10,431 bases of DNA from Candidatus Falkowiibacteriota bacterium (GCA_027020105.1 JALUVW010000134.1:1-10431), one strand, 5' to 3'; shown: positions 1 through 6,139, counted from the first letter of the stretch. The notes: generated from the letters alone by a model not told the origin. Numbers and translations: made by a program.

Positions 1-34
1 TTATAATACAATATTTTCATTAAAACCGGCAAAC

Positions 35-67
35 AAAAAGAGACTAAATTTCCGTCCGGAAACTTAG
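35..67 (-). terminator. Terminator-like hairpin after the lipoprotein gene
   Basis: Positions 44-67 form an 11-bp stem (10 Watson-Crick pairs and one G-U in minus-strand RNA) around a two-base centre, so the real loop is probably four bases. On the minus strand it is followed about five bases later by a run of five T at 35-39. It lies 18 bases past the lipoprotein stop codon, which suits an intrinsic terminator. Confidence 0.55.
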
Positions 68-84
68 CCTCCATAAATTCACGC

Positions 85-306
85 TTATGGCTTGGTTTCG
101 CAAATCTCGTCGGAGACATGTACCATCATCCCGGTTTTGCGGTCATACGATATAATCCGATAGCAGTATTCTTCTCCCGATTCCATGGCCGCGACCGGAC
201 CTCCTTTTGTGATTGTTTTTCTTTTTACCACTTCCCTTTCTTTACCACCGGCGTCACAGCCGACGATTAACAAAAAAAGAACCGCGAACAGTAAAAATTT
301 TCTCAT
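85..306 (-). CDS. Small predicted lipoprotein, unknown function
   Basis: A 73-residue protein starting MRKFLLF, with a hydrophobic stretch at residues 4-16 and a lipobox ending at Cys17 (I-V-G-C). This is the classic signal for signal peptidase II cleavage and lipid attachment, so the mature protein would be about 57 residues on the outer face of the cytoplasmic membrane. The mature part is charged at first and carries two more cysteines, Cys48 and Cys69, which could form a disulfide. The start is well supported: an AAGGAGGG Shine-Dalgarno sequence ends four bases before the ATG, one of the few strong ones in the window. It lies downstream of tRNA-Tyr on the same strand and could be read from the same transcript. 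I recognise no family; secretion and lipidation are inferred from the N-terminus only. Confidence 0.75.
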   Translation of the reverse strand: MRKFLLFAVLFLLIVGCDAGGKEREVVKRKTITKGGPVAAMESGEEYCYRIISYDRKTGMMVHVSDEICETKP

Positions 307-310
307 CTTG

Positions 311-318
311 CCCTCCTT
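311..318 (-). promoter_or_regulatory. Strong ribosome binding site of the lipoprotein gene
   Basis: On the minus strand this reads AAGGAGGG, four bases before the ATG at 306-304. It fixes the start codon and stands out because most other genes here have no Shine-Dalgarno sequence. Confidence 0.8.
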
Positions 319-332
319 GTTTTGATTTATTG

Positions 333-357
333 GAAATTCGTGAAAATCGCGAATTTC
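333..357 (-). repeat. 8-bp inverted repeat downstream of tRNA-Tyr
   Basis: GAAATTCG at 333-340 and CGAATTTC at 350-357 are perfect complements with a 9-base loop, directly beyond the CCA end of tRNA-Tyr. No T run follows on the minus strand, so it is more likely a processing or spacer hairpin than a terminator. The aattcgcgaat-type word recurs in the pilM leader near 4225-4250. Confidence 0.5.
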
Positions 358-358
358 G

Positions 359-444
359 TGGTGGGCCGGGCAGGATTCGAACCTGCGAAGGCGAAAGCCA
401 ACAGATTTACAGTCTGTCCTCGTTGACCGCTTGAGTACCGACCC
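359..444 (-). tRNA. tRNA-Tyr (anticodon GUA)
   Basis: The minus strand folds into a complete class II tRNA. The acceptor stem GGGTCGG/CCGGCCC pairs fully with one G-U. The D arm is closed by CTC/GAG, and the anticodon stem ACAGA/TCTGT encloses the loop CTGTAAA, giving anticodon GTA. A variable arm is closed by GGC/GCC, and the T arm is GCAGG-TTCGAAT-CCTGC. The discriminator is A, and CCA is encoded at 361-359. The long variable arm and the 86-base length agree with bacterial tRNA-Tyr. Confidence 0.97.
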
Positions 445-491
445 GAGTAATGTTTGATTTACGATTGCCGATTTTTAATTTCGGTTTAAAT

Positions 492-511
492 AAAAAAACC
501 CTTACAAAGGG
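492..511 (-). terminator. Intrinsic terminator between tRNA-Thr and tRNA-Tyr
   Basis: On the minus strand CCCTT-TGT-AAGGG (511-499) forms a 5-bp GC-rich hairpin followed at once by seven T (498-492). It would end the transcript carrying tRNA-Thr, which implies that tRNA-Tyr has its own promoter in 445-490. I could not identify that promoter with confidence. Confidence 0.65.
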
Positions 512-626
512 ACTGTTTTAAAAACTTCATCTTTAACCAACTTAACATAAATACATAAAAAAATCAACCTACCGCCCATTCTGCTTCGGCAAGCTCGGCG
601 CGGGCCCTTTATTAAGGGGCTTTTTG

Positions 627-698
<72 letters not shown>

Positions 699-719
699 GT
701 AACGAAACAGTCGCAAAGC

Positions 720-783
720 AAAAAGTTATAAAGTTAATAAAGTTATTGATTACTTTATAACTTTACAAACTTTATAACTTTGC
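720..783 (-). terminator. AT-rich inverted repeat after the TPR gene, probable terminator
   Basis: The 13-mer AAGTTATAAAGTT at 723-735 is the exact complement of AACTTTATAACTT at 768-780, and nearly the same word occurs again at 752-764. One left arm can therefore pair with either of two right arms. On the minus strand the stem is followed by a short T run at 724-720. It sits 15 bases past the stop of the TPR gene and upstream of tRNA-Thr. The word AACTTTATAACTTT also follows iscU at 8826-8839. Confidence 0.5.
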
Positions 784-798
784 AAACCCTCAACTGTT

Positions 799-1572
799 TT
801 ACATAGCGTCAATCCGCGCCTTCATCTCGTCCAGTTTTTGATTATCCGGATTAACCTCCTTTAACCGGCCGTAAGCGTTAAGCGCTTCCGCCTTATCTTT
901 ATTCATTATACTTATTTGAAGCGCCGTGTCAATATAGCGGGGATTATTCGGCTCAAATTCAAGCGCTTTCTTGATATTATCCGCCGCCTCTTTTAGATTC
1001 TCCATATCCCTGTTCACCAATGACAGATTAAAATAAATTTCTCCGCTCTCCCCTTGTTCCAGTTTTATGACATGCTCAAAGGTCTGCCTCGCCTCTTCCA
1101 GATTCTTTCGTTCAAAATAAAGTTCTCCCAATTTTCTGAACGCCTCCGTGTTTTTATTGTCCAAGTTTATAATTTCAATCAATTTTTTCTCGGCTTTATC
1201 CAGTTCTTCGTCCTGAATCAGCTCCTCCGCCTCAGCCAATAATTCATCCGCTCTTTTTTCCGCTTCCTTTCGCGGCAACGCTTCATTGTTTTTGTAAGTG
1301 TCTTTTAATTCAAGCAGTTTATGATACGACCATTTAAAAAAATCATTGACCGCTCGCGCCGCCGGCGCGACAAACCGCGTAAATTTGGATACCCATTTGA
1401 TAATATTTCTTTTCAACCGGCCGCTGATAATTTGCTCCTTAAATCTCGCCTCTTTTTCCTTGGGAATGTTTTCCACGTCCAAATTGGCCAAAACGGGAAA
1501 CTTTTTGACCGTAATAATTATGATAACGCTTAAACTTATTAAAATCAGAATTAACGGAATTATGTTATACAT
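799..1572 (-). CDS. Membrane-anchored tetratricopeptide repeat protein
   Basis: A 257-residue protein with one N-terminal membrane helix (about residues 3-22) and no signal peptidase site that I can see. A basic linker (about 35-105) follows, then four consecutive TPR units at about 108-141, 142-175, 177-210 and 211-244, each with the usual spacing of small and aromatic residues (for example AFRKLGELYFERKNLEEA). TPR domains bind other proteins, so this is probably a membrane-tethered scaffold; the partner is unknown. It is the last gene of the minus-strand group tpiA-fba-TPR, but a terminator-like hairpin separates it from fba, so co-transcription is uncertain. No Shine-Dalgarno sequence precedes the ATG. 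The domain assignment is secure; the cellular role is not. Confidence 0.85.
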   Translation of the reverse strand: MYNIIPLILILISLSVIIIITVKKFPVLANLDVENIPKEKEARFKEQIISGRLKRNIIKWVSKFTRFVAPAARAVNDFFKWSYHKLLELKDTYKNNEALPRKEAEKRADELLAEAEELIQDEELDKAEKKLIEIINLDNKNTEAFRKLGELYFERKNLEEARQTFEHVIKLEQGESGEIYFNLSLVNRDMENLKEAADNIKKALEFEPNNPRYIDTALQISIMNKDKAEALNAYGRLKEVNPDNQKLDEMKARIDAM

Positions 1573-1589
1573 ATCGCTTCGCTTAGCAA

Positions 1590-1627
1590 AAAATTGGAAA
1601 GTTTACAAGCTTTCCAATTTTGTAAAC
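1590..1627 (-). terminator. Terminator-like hairpin after fba with an interleaved second stem
   Basis: The arms 1590-1601 (AAAATTGGAAAG) and 1610-1621 (CTTTCCAATTTT) are perfect 12-base complements with an 8-base loop. On the minus strand the T run of the stem continues to give six T. A second perfect inverted repeat, GTTTACAA at 1601-1608 and TTGTAAAC at 1620-1627, is interleaved with the first, so the two stems are mutually exclusive or form a pseudoknot. It lies 9 bases past the fba stop codon and just before the TPR gene. Confidence 0.55.
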
Positions 1628-1636
1628 CTTTAACCT

Positions 1637-2509
1637 TTAAGTTTTCACCTCTCCCACGTCCACTTTTCCGGCGCTGCCGAATAACTTCATCTTGTTAAAC
1701 ACGACATCTTCAACCGCTTGAATCGTGGGACGAAGCAGATTCCTCGGGTCGGTCTCTTTCCTGTTTTTCAAACAATTATCAATCAGAGTCTTGGAAAAGG
1801 CAATCTTAATATCACTGCCGATGTTGATTATGTTTACTCCCATTTTTATCGCTTTTTTAATCTTATTGTCGTCTATGCCGGACGCTCCGTGCAACACGAA
1901 CGGAATCTTGGTTTTCTCTTTAATGCTTTTCAATAAGCTGAACTTAATATATTCTTCCGCGTAAACTCCGTGCGCCGTGCCTATGCCGGCGGCAATGGTG
2001 TCAACCTTGGTTTTTTTGACAAATTGCTCCACGTCTTCCAGTTTGGCCAAAGGAATCTTAAGTTCTTTCCCCGTTTGTCCGTGTCCTCCGACTATTACCC
2101 CGACCTCTCCCTGCACCCACACGTTTTTAGCGTGTCCAATCTCCACCACCCTCTTGGTTAAAGCGATATTTTCATCCAAGGGAAGGTCGGAGGCGTCAAT
2201 ATGAACGGAAGAAAAACCGGCGTTAATGCACTCAAAAATCGTATCCAGGCTTTTCCCGTGGTCCAAGTGCAGGGCGACGGGAACTTTGGCGGCGACATTT
2301 TTGGCTACGGTGGAAACGATGTGAGTGACGGGCTTTAGCCCCATATATTTAATCGCCCCTTCGGAAACCTGAATAATGACAGGTGATTTGGCGCGAACGG
2401 CGGCGCGCGCCACTCCCAAAATTGATTCAAGGTTATGGACATTGAAAGCGCCGACGGCGTAGCCTCCTTTTTGTGATTCTTTTACCAAATCTTTAATATG
2501 TACTAACAT
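1637..2509 (-). CDS. fba: Class II fructose-bisphosphate aldolase
   Basis: A 290-residue cytoplasmic enzyme that reversibly splits fructose 1,6-bisphosphate into dihydroxyacetone phosphate and glyceraldehyde 3-phosphate. The class II zinc-dependent fold is clear. HLDHG (residues 81-85) supplies the catalytic Asp83 and zinc ligand His84. GTAHG gives His180 and LHGASG gives His208, the other two zinc ligands. NIGSD (229-233) matches the usual phosphate-binding NxNTD motif. Two conserved stretches differ from textbook members: IDASDLP where IDGSHLP is usual, and VQGEVG where VEAELG is usual. A related class II aldolase acting on another ketose bisphosphate is therefore possible, although the neighbour tpiA favours the glycolytic reaction. 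Length is normal for short (class IIB-type) aldolases. No Shine-Dalgarno sequence is visible upstream of the ATG. Confidence 0.93.
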   Translation of the reverse strand: MLVHIKDLVKESQKGGYAVGAFNVHNLESILGVARAAVRAKSPVIIQVSEGAIKYMGLKPVTHIVSTVAKNVAAKVPVALHLDHGKSLDTIFECINAGFSSVHIDASDLPLDENIALTKRVVEIGHAKNVWVQGEVGVIVGGHGQTGKELKIPLAKLEDVEQFVKKTKVDTIAAGIGTAHGVYAEEYIKFSLLKSIKEKTKIPFVLHGASGIDDNKIKKAIKMGVNIINIGSDIKIAFSKTLIDNCLKNRKETDPRNLLRPTIQAVEDVVFNKMKLFGSAGKVDVGEVKT

Positions 2510-2537
2510 AATTTATTTATTTTACCGAATTTATTTC

Positions 2538-2632
2538 TTCTACCGAGCTTTAGCTCAGGGTTCTTGCGGCTTTAGCCGCGTGTCGGTACAGCGGCTAAAG
2601 CCGCAAGAACCCCGGCTTAAAAGCCGGTAGAA
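2538..2632. repeat. Cloverleaf palindromic element, copy A
   Basis: A 95-bp element with nested symmetry. Closing arms are TTCTACC (2538-2544) and GGTAGAA (2626-2632). A small hairpin GAGC-TTTA-GCTC lies at 2545-2556. A perfect 22-bp stem is formed by 2558-2579 and 2591-2612 with an 11-base loop. A second small hairpin GGCTT-AA-AAGCC spans 2614-2625. Each arm of the long stem is itself a palindrome (GCGGCTTTAGCCGC), so two short hairpins could form instead. A second copy lies at 9793-9890 in the same orientation. Both follow a minus-strand stop codon. The architecture resembles REP/BIME or MITE-like dispersed repeats; no transposase is in the window. Confidence 0.85.
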
Positions 2633-2633
2633 G

Positions 2634-2661
2634 TTTTACCCTAGTTTAAAAGCCGGTAGAA
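2634..2661. repeat. Truncated stub of the cloverleaf element
   Basis: TTAAAAGCCGGTAGAA at 2646-2661 repeats the right end of copy A (2617-2632) exactly, and TTTTACC at 2634-2640 resembles the left end TTCTACC. This looks like an internally deleted element or a duplicated right terminus, lying 8 bases past the tpiA stop codon. Confidence 0.65.
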
Positions 2662-2669
2662 ATTTTTAT

Positions 2670-3428
2670 TTAAATCGCTTTCGCAATCTTATAAAACTCT
2701 CCCGCGTCCAAGCTGGCCCCGCCGACCAATAAGCCGTCAACCCCCTCCAAATTCGTGAACTCTTTCACGTTCTTGCTTGATATGCTTCCGCCGTAAATAA
2801 TGCGGAAATTGTTTTTAACCACCTTCATCCCGAACATATCGCGCAGGGAAATTTTAATGATTTTATGCGCGTACTCGGCTTCCTCCGGCTCAATGGCCAC
2901 GCCGGAGCCAATCGCCCAAATCGGCTCATAGGCGACTATTACTCGCTGGTCGCCGAGCAAATTTATTCCGCCCAACGCCTGCTGAAGCTGATCAACCAAG
3001 ACAAAATCCCGCCGGTCGGTCTTCCTCTCCTCCGCTTCTTCGCCCACGCAAACTATCGGCGTCAAGCCTTCAACGCCCAATACCGCCTTAAACTCCTGAT
3101 GAATCATTTCGTAGTTTTCCAGCAAATACTTGCGGCGTTCCGAATGTCCGATAATAACGTATTCGCATCCGGCCTCTTTTAGCATACTGGGAGAAATTTC
3201 TCCGGTATAGGCGCCCCTGTCCTCCCAGAAGACATTTTGCGCTCCCAGTTTCAGCGGACCGCCCTTTATGATTTTTCCGACCTCAATCAAAGAGAGCGAA
3301 TTGGGGCAAATCACCACTTCGCTGCCGGAGAAGCCCTTGAATTTATTTTTCATTTTTTTCGCCAACTCCAAGGTTTCCGCCAAACTTAGCTTCATCTTCC
3401 AGTTGGCAATGACAATTTTGTTATTCAT
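2670..3428 (-). CDS. tpiA: Triosephosphate isomerase
   Basis: A 252-residue TIM-barrel enzyme that interconverts dihydroxyacetone phosphate and glyceraldehyde 3-phosphate in the cytoplasm. All signature motifs are present: ANWKM with Asn9 and Lys11, IGHSERR with catalytic His95, YEPIWAIGSG with catalytic Glu168 and the mobile loop 6 after it, IYGGSI (211-216) and DGLLVGGASL (231-240) for phosphate binding. Length is the family norm. It is transcribed toward fba, the enzyme that makes its substrates, 160 bases away with the cloverleaf repeat between them. It lies 60 bases downstream of the exporter-family gene. No Shine-Dalgarno sequence is visible; the start is set by the conserved N-terminus. 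Confidence 0.97.
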   Translation of the reverse strand: MNNKIVIANWKMKLSLAETLELAKKMKNKFKGFSGSEVVICPNSLSLIEVGKIIKGGPLKLGAQNVFWEDRGAYTGEISPSMLKEAGCEYVIIGHSERRKYLLENYEMIHQEFKAVLGVEGLTPIVCVGEEAEERKTDRRDFVLVDQLQQALGGINLLGDQRVIVAYEPIWAIGSGVAIEPEEAEYAHKIIKISLRDMFGMKVVKNNFRIIYGGSISSKNVKEFTNLEGVDGLLVGGASLDAGEFYKIAKAI

Positions 3429-3434
3429 ATATTT

Positions 3435-3455
3435 TAGCTTGTAGCTTGTAGCTTG
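3435..3455. repeat. Tandem heptamer TAGCTTG, three copies
   Basis: TAGCTTG is repeated exactly three times (3435-3441, 3442-3448, 3449-3455), followed by degenerate TAGTTTT units. It fills most of the gap between tpiA and the exporter-family gene, just upstream of the tpiA start. Its function is unknown; slipped-strand expansion is the simplest origin. Confidence 0.8.
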
Positions 3456-3488
3456 TAGTTTTTAGTTTTGTTGCGGATTGTTTCGCGT

Positions 3489-3983
3489 TTAAAAAACGGA
3501 AAATATCCCCAAGCTTATCAAGGTTACTATCACTGCTGATATTATAACACCTAACGAGATATAAAACAAAGCCCTGCCCTTGGGAATGCCGAACAGCCAA
3601 GAAGCGAGCGATCCGGTCCACGCGCCGGTAACGGGCAAGGGAACGGCGACGAACAACACCAAAGCTATATTGCCCCAAATTTCGTATTTACGGGAAAATC
3701 TCTTTCGGGTTCTTCCAAACAGCCAAATGAAAAACCTGTCAATTATTCCAAGTCTTCCCGTCAGTTTTTTATATATTGGATTTAAGGAATATATGATAAT
3801 CGCGGAAATGATAATATCGGCCAACGCCGACCAAAAAATCGCCGCCGGCGCCGACATCTTATACACCCCCAAGGCAATCGGAATTGAAACCCTGAGCTCG
3901 GCAACGGGAATAAAGGCAATCAGCATCACCGCTATCTCCGGCCGCAAATTCTTAAACAGTTCTATGTAATTTATGTCAAACAT
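3489..3983 (-). CDS. Small multidrug export family membrane protein (COG2426-like)
   Basis: A 164-residue, very hydrophobic protein with about four to five membrane segments (roughly residues 14-34, 44-66, 102-123, 138-162, with part of 80-92 near the membrane). The family-typical pieces are AELRVSIPIALG (28-39) and VPLPVTGAWTGSLASWLFGI (114-133), which match the putative small multidrug export protein family (PF06695). The name comes from weak early evidence: substrate and transport activity are not established for most members. A basic cytoplasmic loop (91-101, RTRKRFSRKYE) separates the two halves. It has its own promoter-like -10 box about 90 bases upstream. A reading frame on the same strand at 3421-3678 overlaps it but is not believed to be a gene. 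Confidence 0.85.
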   Translation of the reverse strand: MFDINYIELFKNLRPEIAVMLIAFIPVAELRVSIPIALGVYKMSAPAAIFWSALADIIISAIIIYSLNPIYKKLTGRLGIIDRFFIWLFGRTRKRFSRKYEIWGNIALVLFVAVPLPVTGAWTGSLASWLFGIPKGRALFYISLGVIISAVIVTLISLGIFSVF

Positions 3984-4072
3984 ACGCGATTAACGGGACA
4001 CGCGCGCGACTCACGGCCAACCGTTGCCATGATAAATGGGGATAACCCAAGGCGCCGCCGCCATATACCGTC

Positions 4073-4081
4073 ATTATACCA
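4073..4081 (-). promoter_or_regulatory. Extended -10 promoter box for the exporter-family gene
   Basis: On the minus strand this reads TGG-TATAAT, a perfect -10 hexamer with the TGN extension that makes up for a poor -35 (the -35 position is only T-rich). Transcription would start near 4066, giving a leader of about 80 bases before the ATG at 3983. Confidence 0.6.
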
Positions 4082-4160
4082 CAAATCGCCGCGAATAAAA
4101 ATCGTTTCCCCTTGTCCTCGTCTTTTCCGCGAAAAACCTTGCCCCGCTTTCAAAAAATAT

Positions 4161-4188
4161 TTTTTTTTATTCCAATTTGTGTTATAAT
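4161..4188 (+). promoter_or_regulatory. Extended -10 promoter for the pilM operon
   Basis: TGT-TATAAT at 4180-4188 is a perfect extended -10 box. The -35 position (about 4161-4166) is only a T run. The expected start is near 4195, leaving a ~90-base leader before pilM. The leader contains an inverted repeat, GCGAATT (4225-4231) and AATTCGC (4244-4250), with an alternative tighter pairing using 4233-4238. The rest of 3984-4284 holds only the opposite-strand promoter and no convincing gene. Confidence 0.6.
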
Positions 4189-4284
4189 AATATCATACGA
4201 ATAACTCAAGCGATTTAAGGCGCCGCGAATTCGCGAATAATTTAATTCGCCATAAGCGTCCGTAGCGCCCAAGTTTCAATTCTT

Positions 4285-5430
4285 ATGTTTTTTTCCGGCA
4301 GTTACAACTACCCGCTCGGGCTGGATATATCCGATTTATCCCTTAAGCTGGTACAGCTCAAAAAGACGGGCGATAAAATCTCCATACAAGCCTTGGGTAA
4401 AACAAATTTGCCGGAAGGCCTGTTTGAAGATGGAGAAATAAAAAACAAAGAAAAGATAATTAAGGCCGTCAACGCGTTAATTGACAAGCCGAAATACGGC
4501 AACACGACAAGCAGAGAAGTGGTTACCTGCCTGCCCGAGTCAAAAACTTTCATAAAATTAATTGAAGTTCAAAAAACGGAAGAAAATATTTTAAAAACCA
4601 TTGAGGCCGAAATTGAAAAGCATGTTCCCATGGAGATTGATGAAATATATTTTGACTGGCAATTAATCAAGGACTTGCCCGACAAACGGTTAATATTGGT
4701 GGGGGCCGCTCCGCGAGATATCGTTAATCAATACATAGACCTGCTGGACGAGGCGAAATTGTCCATAACGGCCCTGGAAATAGAACCGGTTTCGCTTTGC
4801 CGCGGCTTGTTGGCCGAGGAACATTATAAGTTCAAGGGGCGGACGGGCAAAAATTACGGAATCATTGACATCGGAGCCAAGCGCTCAAATATGACCGTTT
4901 ATTCAAAAAATACCATCCTTTTTTCCTTTACCATGCCGATATCGGGAAACGAAATAACGAAAAAAATAGCTGAAACGTTAAAAATTGACGCCAGAAAAGC
5001 CGAAAAAGCGAAAATCATCTGCGGGCTTGATAAAAACAAAGCCAGAGGAATAATCAAAAACACGCTATACGGAATGATAAAGGAGTTAACCGCGAAAATC
5101 AACAACTCCATTATGTTCTATGATCGCCATTTTCCCGATTACGGCCCTATTGACAAGATACTGCTTTGCGGCGGAGGCGCGAATATCAAGAATCTGGACA
5201 AAATATTGAGCGAGCATCTTCCGGTTAAAGTGGAGCTGGGCGACGCCCTGATTAACCTGAACGAAGATCGGCAAAAAATTTCAAAAATATTTTCGGAAAC
5301 GCACAGCGTGAACACCGATTTTTCATCAAAGGCCAAGGACAAAACATCCAAAATAACGCAAAACGACAGTATGGCCTTTGCCACGGCTATCGGGCTGGCC
5401 TTAAGGGGGGTGTTTATTGATGAATTGTAA
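4285..5430 (+). CDS. pilM: Type IV pilus assembly ATPase-fold protein PilM
   Basis: A 381-residue actin-like protein that sits on the cytoplasmic face of the membrane and links PilN to the rest of the type IV pilus machine. The ASKHA nucleotide-binding motifs are visible: phosphate-1 loop LGLDISDLSLKLVQL (11-25), phosphate-2 IIDIGAKRSNMTVY (193-206), and adenosine motif LLCGGGANIKNL (293-304). The C-terminal FATAIGLALRG (365-375) is typical of the family. Length is close to PilM from other bacteria, slightly longer because of a polar stretch at 326-360. It is the first gene of the pilus operon, followed by pilN after a 140-base gap. No Shine-Dalgarno sequence precedes the ATG; the start is supported by the position of the first motif. 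Confidence 0.93.
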   Translation: MFFSGSYNYPLGLDISDLSLKLVQLKKTGDKISIQALGKTNLPEGLFEDGEIKNKEKIIKAVNALIDKPKYGNTTSREVVTCLPESKTFIKLIEVQKTEENILKTIEAEIEKHVPMEIDEIYFDWQLIKDLPDKRLILVGAAPRDIVNQYIDLLDEAKLSITALEIEPVSLCRGLLAEEHYKFKGRTGKNYGIIDIGAKRSNMTVYSKNTILFSFTMPISGNEITKKIAETLKIDARKAEKAKIICGLDKNKARGIIKNTLYGMIKELTAKINNSIMFYDRHFPDYGPIDKILLCGGGANIKNLDKILSEHLPVKVELGDALINLNEDRQKISKIFSETHSVNTDFSSKAKDKTSKITQNDSMAFATAIGLALRGVFIDEL

Positions 5431-5453
5431 ATTGAAATTTTAGCACAAAATCA

Positions 5454-5514
5454 AAACGCCAAATCAAATCCAAGCGCGAAAACGCTTAAACGAATAATTT
5501 AATTTTTGGCGTTT
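5454..5514 (+). repeat. Inverted repeat in the pilM-pilN gap
   Basis: AAACGCCAAA (5454-5463) and TTTGGCGTTT (5505-5514) are perfect 10-base complements. Nested inside is AAGCG/CGCTT (5472-5476 and 5483-5487), and outside are TTTTAG and CTAAAA arms. No T run follows, so it is not a clear terminator. It could tune expression between pilM and the downstream genes or guide RNA processing. The rest of this 140-base gap is AT-rich without a gene. Confidence 0.55.
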
Positions 5515-5570
5515 GGGCTTTGAAGTTTTAATTCTAAAACTGCGAGCCGTATATTTAAATTGCGTCCACT

Positions 5571-6125
5571 ATGTTGACTCTAAATCTCGCGTCACAAGAG
5601 CTTAAACGAGAAGTAAAATCAAGGCATATTTATTCATTGCTTAAAAAAATGAATTTTGTCTTGATGATTATCGTGATAATTATCGCGATTATTTTATTGT
5701 CCGCGAAACTGATACTGCAAAACAATTTCAACAAAGTTGTCGCGCAAACAACTCTGGTAACCGGCAACGATGGCAAAAAATATTCCGAAAAAGTAAGAAA
5801 AATCAATTCGCGGATTAACATTGTCGCGCAAATCCAAAACGAACGCGTTCCGTGGTCCTACTTGCTTGAGGCGATAGCCAAGGCCACTCCCGATGGCGTC
5901 ACTTTATCGTCCTTGAAGTTAAACAAAAAAGATTTGACGATAAAGCTCGTAGGCAACGCCAAAACCCGCGACGATTTGCTCGGGCTAAAAAATAATTTGG
6001 AAAATTCTGAAATTTTTACCGAGGTCAAATCGCCGATTAAAAATATACTGCGAAAAGAAAATATTAATTTCGGGCTAAACGCGAAATTAATATTAAAAAA
6101 TATCGCGCCCGCGAATAACTTGTAA
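5571..6125 (+). CDS. pilN: Type IV pilus assembly protein PilN-like
   Basis: A 184-residue bitopic protein. The N-terminal cytoplasmic tail has TLNLASQE (3-10), the position and shape of the conserved I-N-L-L-P peptide by which PilN binds PilM. One membrane helix (27-48) follows, then a coiled-coil-prone segment (68-92) and an outer domain (93-175) containing VPWSYLLEAIAKATPDGVTL (93-112), which matches the fimbrial assembly PilN family (PF05137). It forms the inner-membrane platform with PilO. It starts 140 bases after pilM and ends 14 bases before pilO. No Shine-Dalgarno sequence is visible. The assignment rests on motif plus gene order; sequence identity to model PilN is low. Confidence 0.88.
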   Translation: MLTLNLASQELKREVKSRHIYSLLKKMNFVLMIIVIIIAIILLSAKLILQNNFNKVVAQTTLVTGNDGKKYSEKVRKINSRINIVAQIQNERVPWSYLLEAIAKATPDGVTLSSLKLNKKDLTIKLVGNAKTRDDLLGLKNNLENSEIFTEVKSPIKNILRKENINFGLNAKLILKNIAPANNL

Positions 6126-6139
6126 TTACCGAAATTTTT

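Noticed and set aside
213..434. Plus-strand frame of 73 codons across the lipoprotein and tRNA-Tyr
   Set aside because: It runs antisense through the tRNA; the translated GGPGRIRTCEGESQ is the familiar false peptide of tRNA genes.
571..625. Possible small RNA or plus-strand terminator upstream of tRNA-Thr's 3' side (CCCTT/AAGGG stem followed by CTTTTT)
   Set aside because: There is no plus-strand transcript for it to end, and the stem is only about 5 bp; it may be a decayed repeat.
2865..3182. Plus-strand frame of 105 codons antisense to tpiA
   Set aside because: A shadow of the well-conserved triosephosphate isomerase; no motif or start signal of its own.
3435..3455. Three TAGCTTG repeats as a CRISPR or iteron array
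   Set aside because: The units are 7 bases long with no spacers and no replication gene nearby; this is a plain microsatellite.
3421..3678. Minus-strand frame of 85 codons overlapping the exporter-family gene and the TAGCTTG repeat
   Set aside because: It overlaps a clear membrane protein in another frame, ends in translated simple repeat and has no domain signal.
3971..4153. Minus-strand frame of 60 codons in the divergent promoter region
   Set aside because: It spans both the -10 box and the start codon of the exporter-family gene and has an arginine-rich, low-quality sequence.
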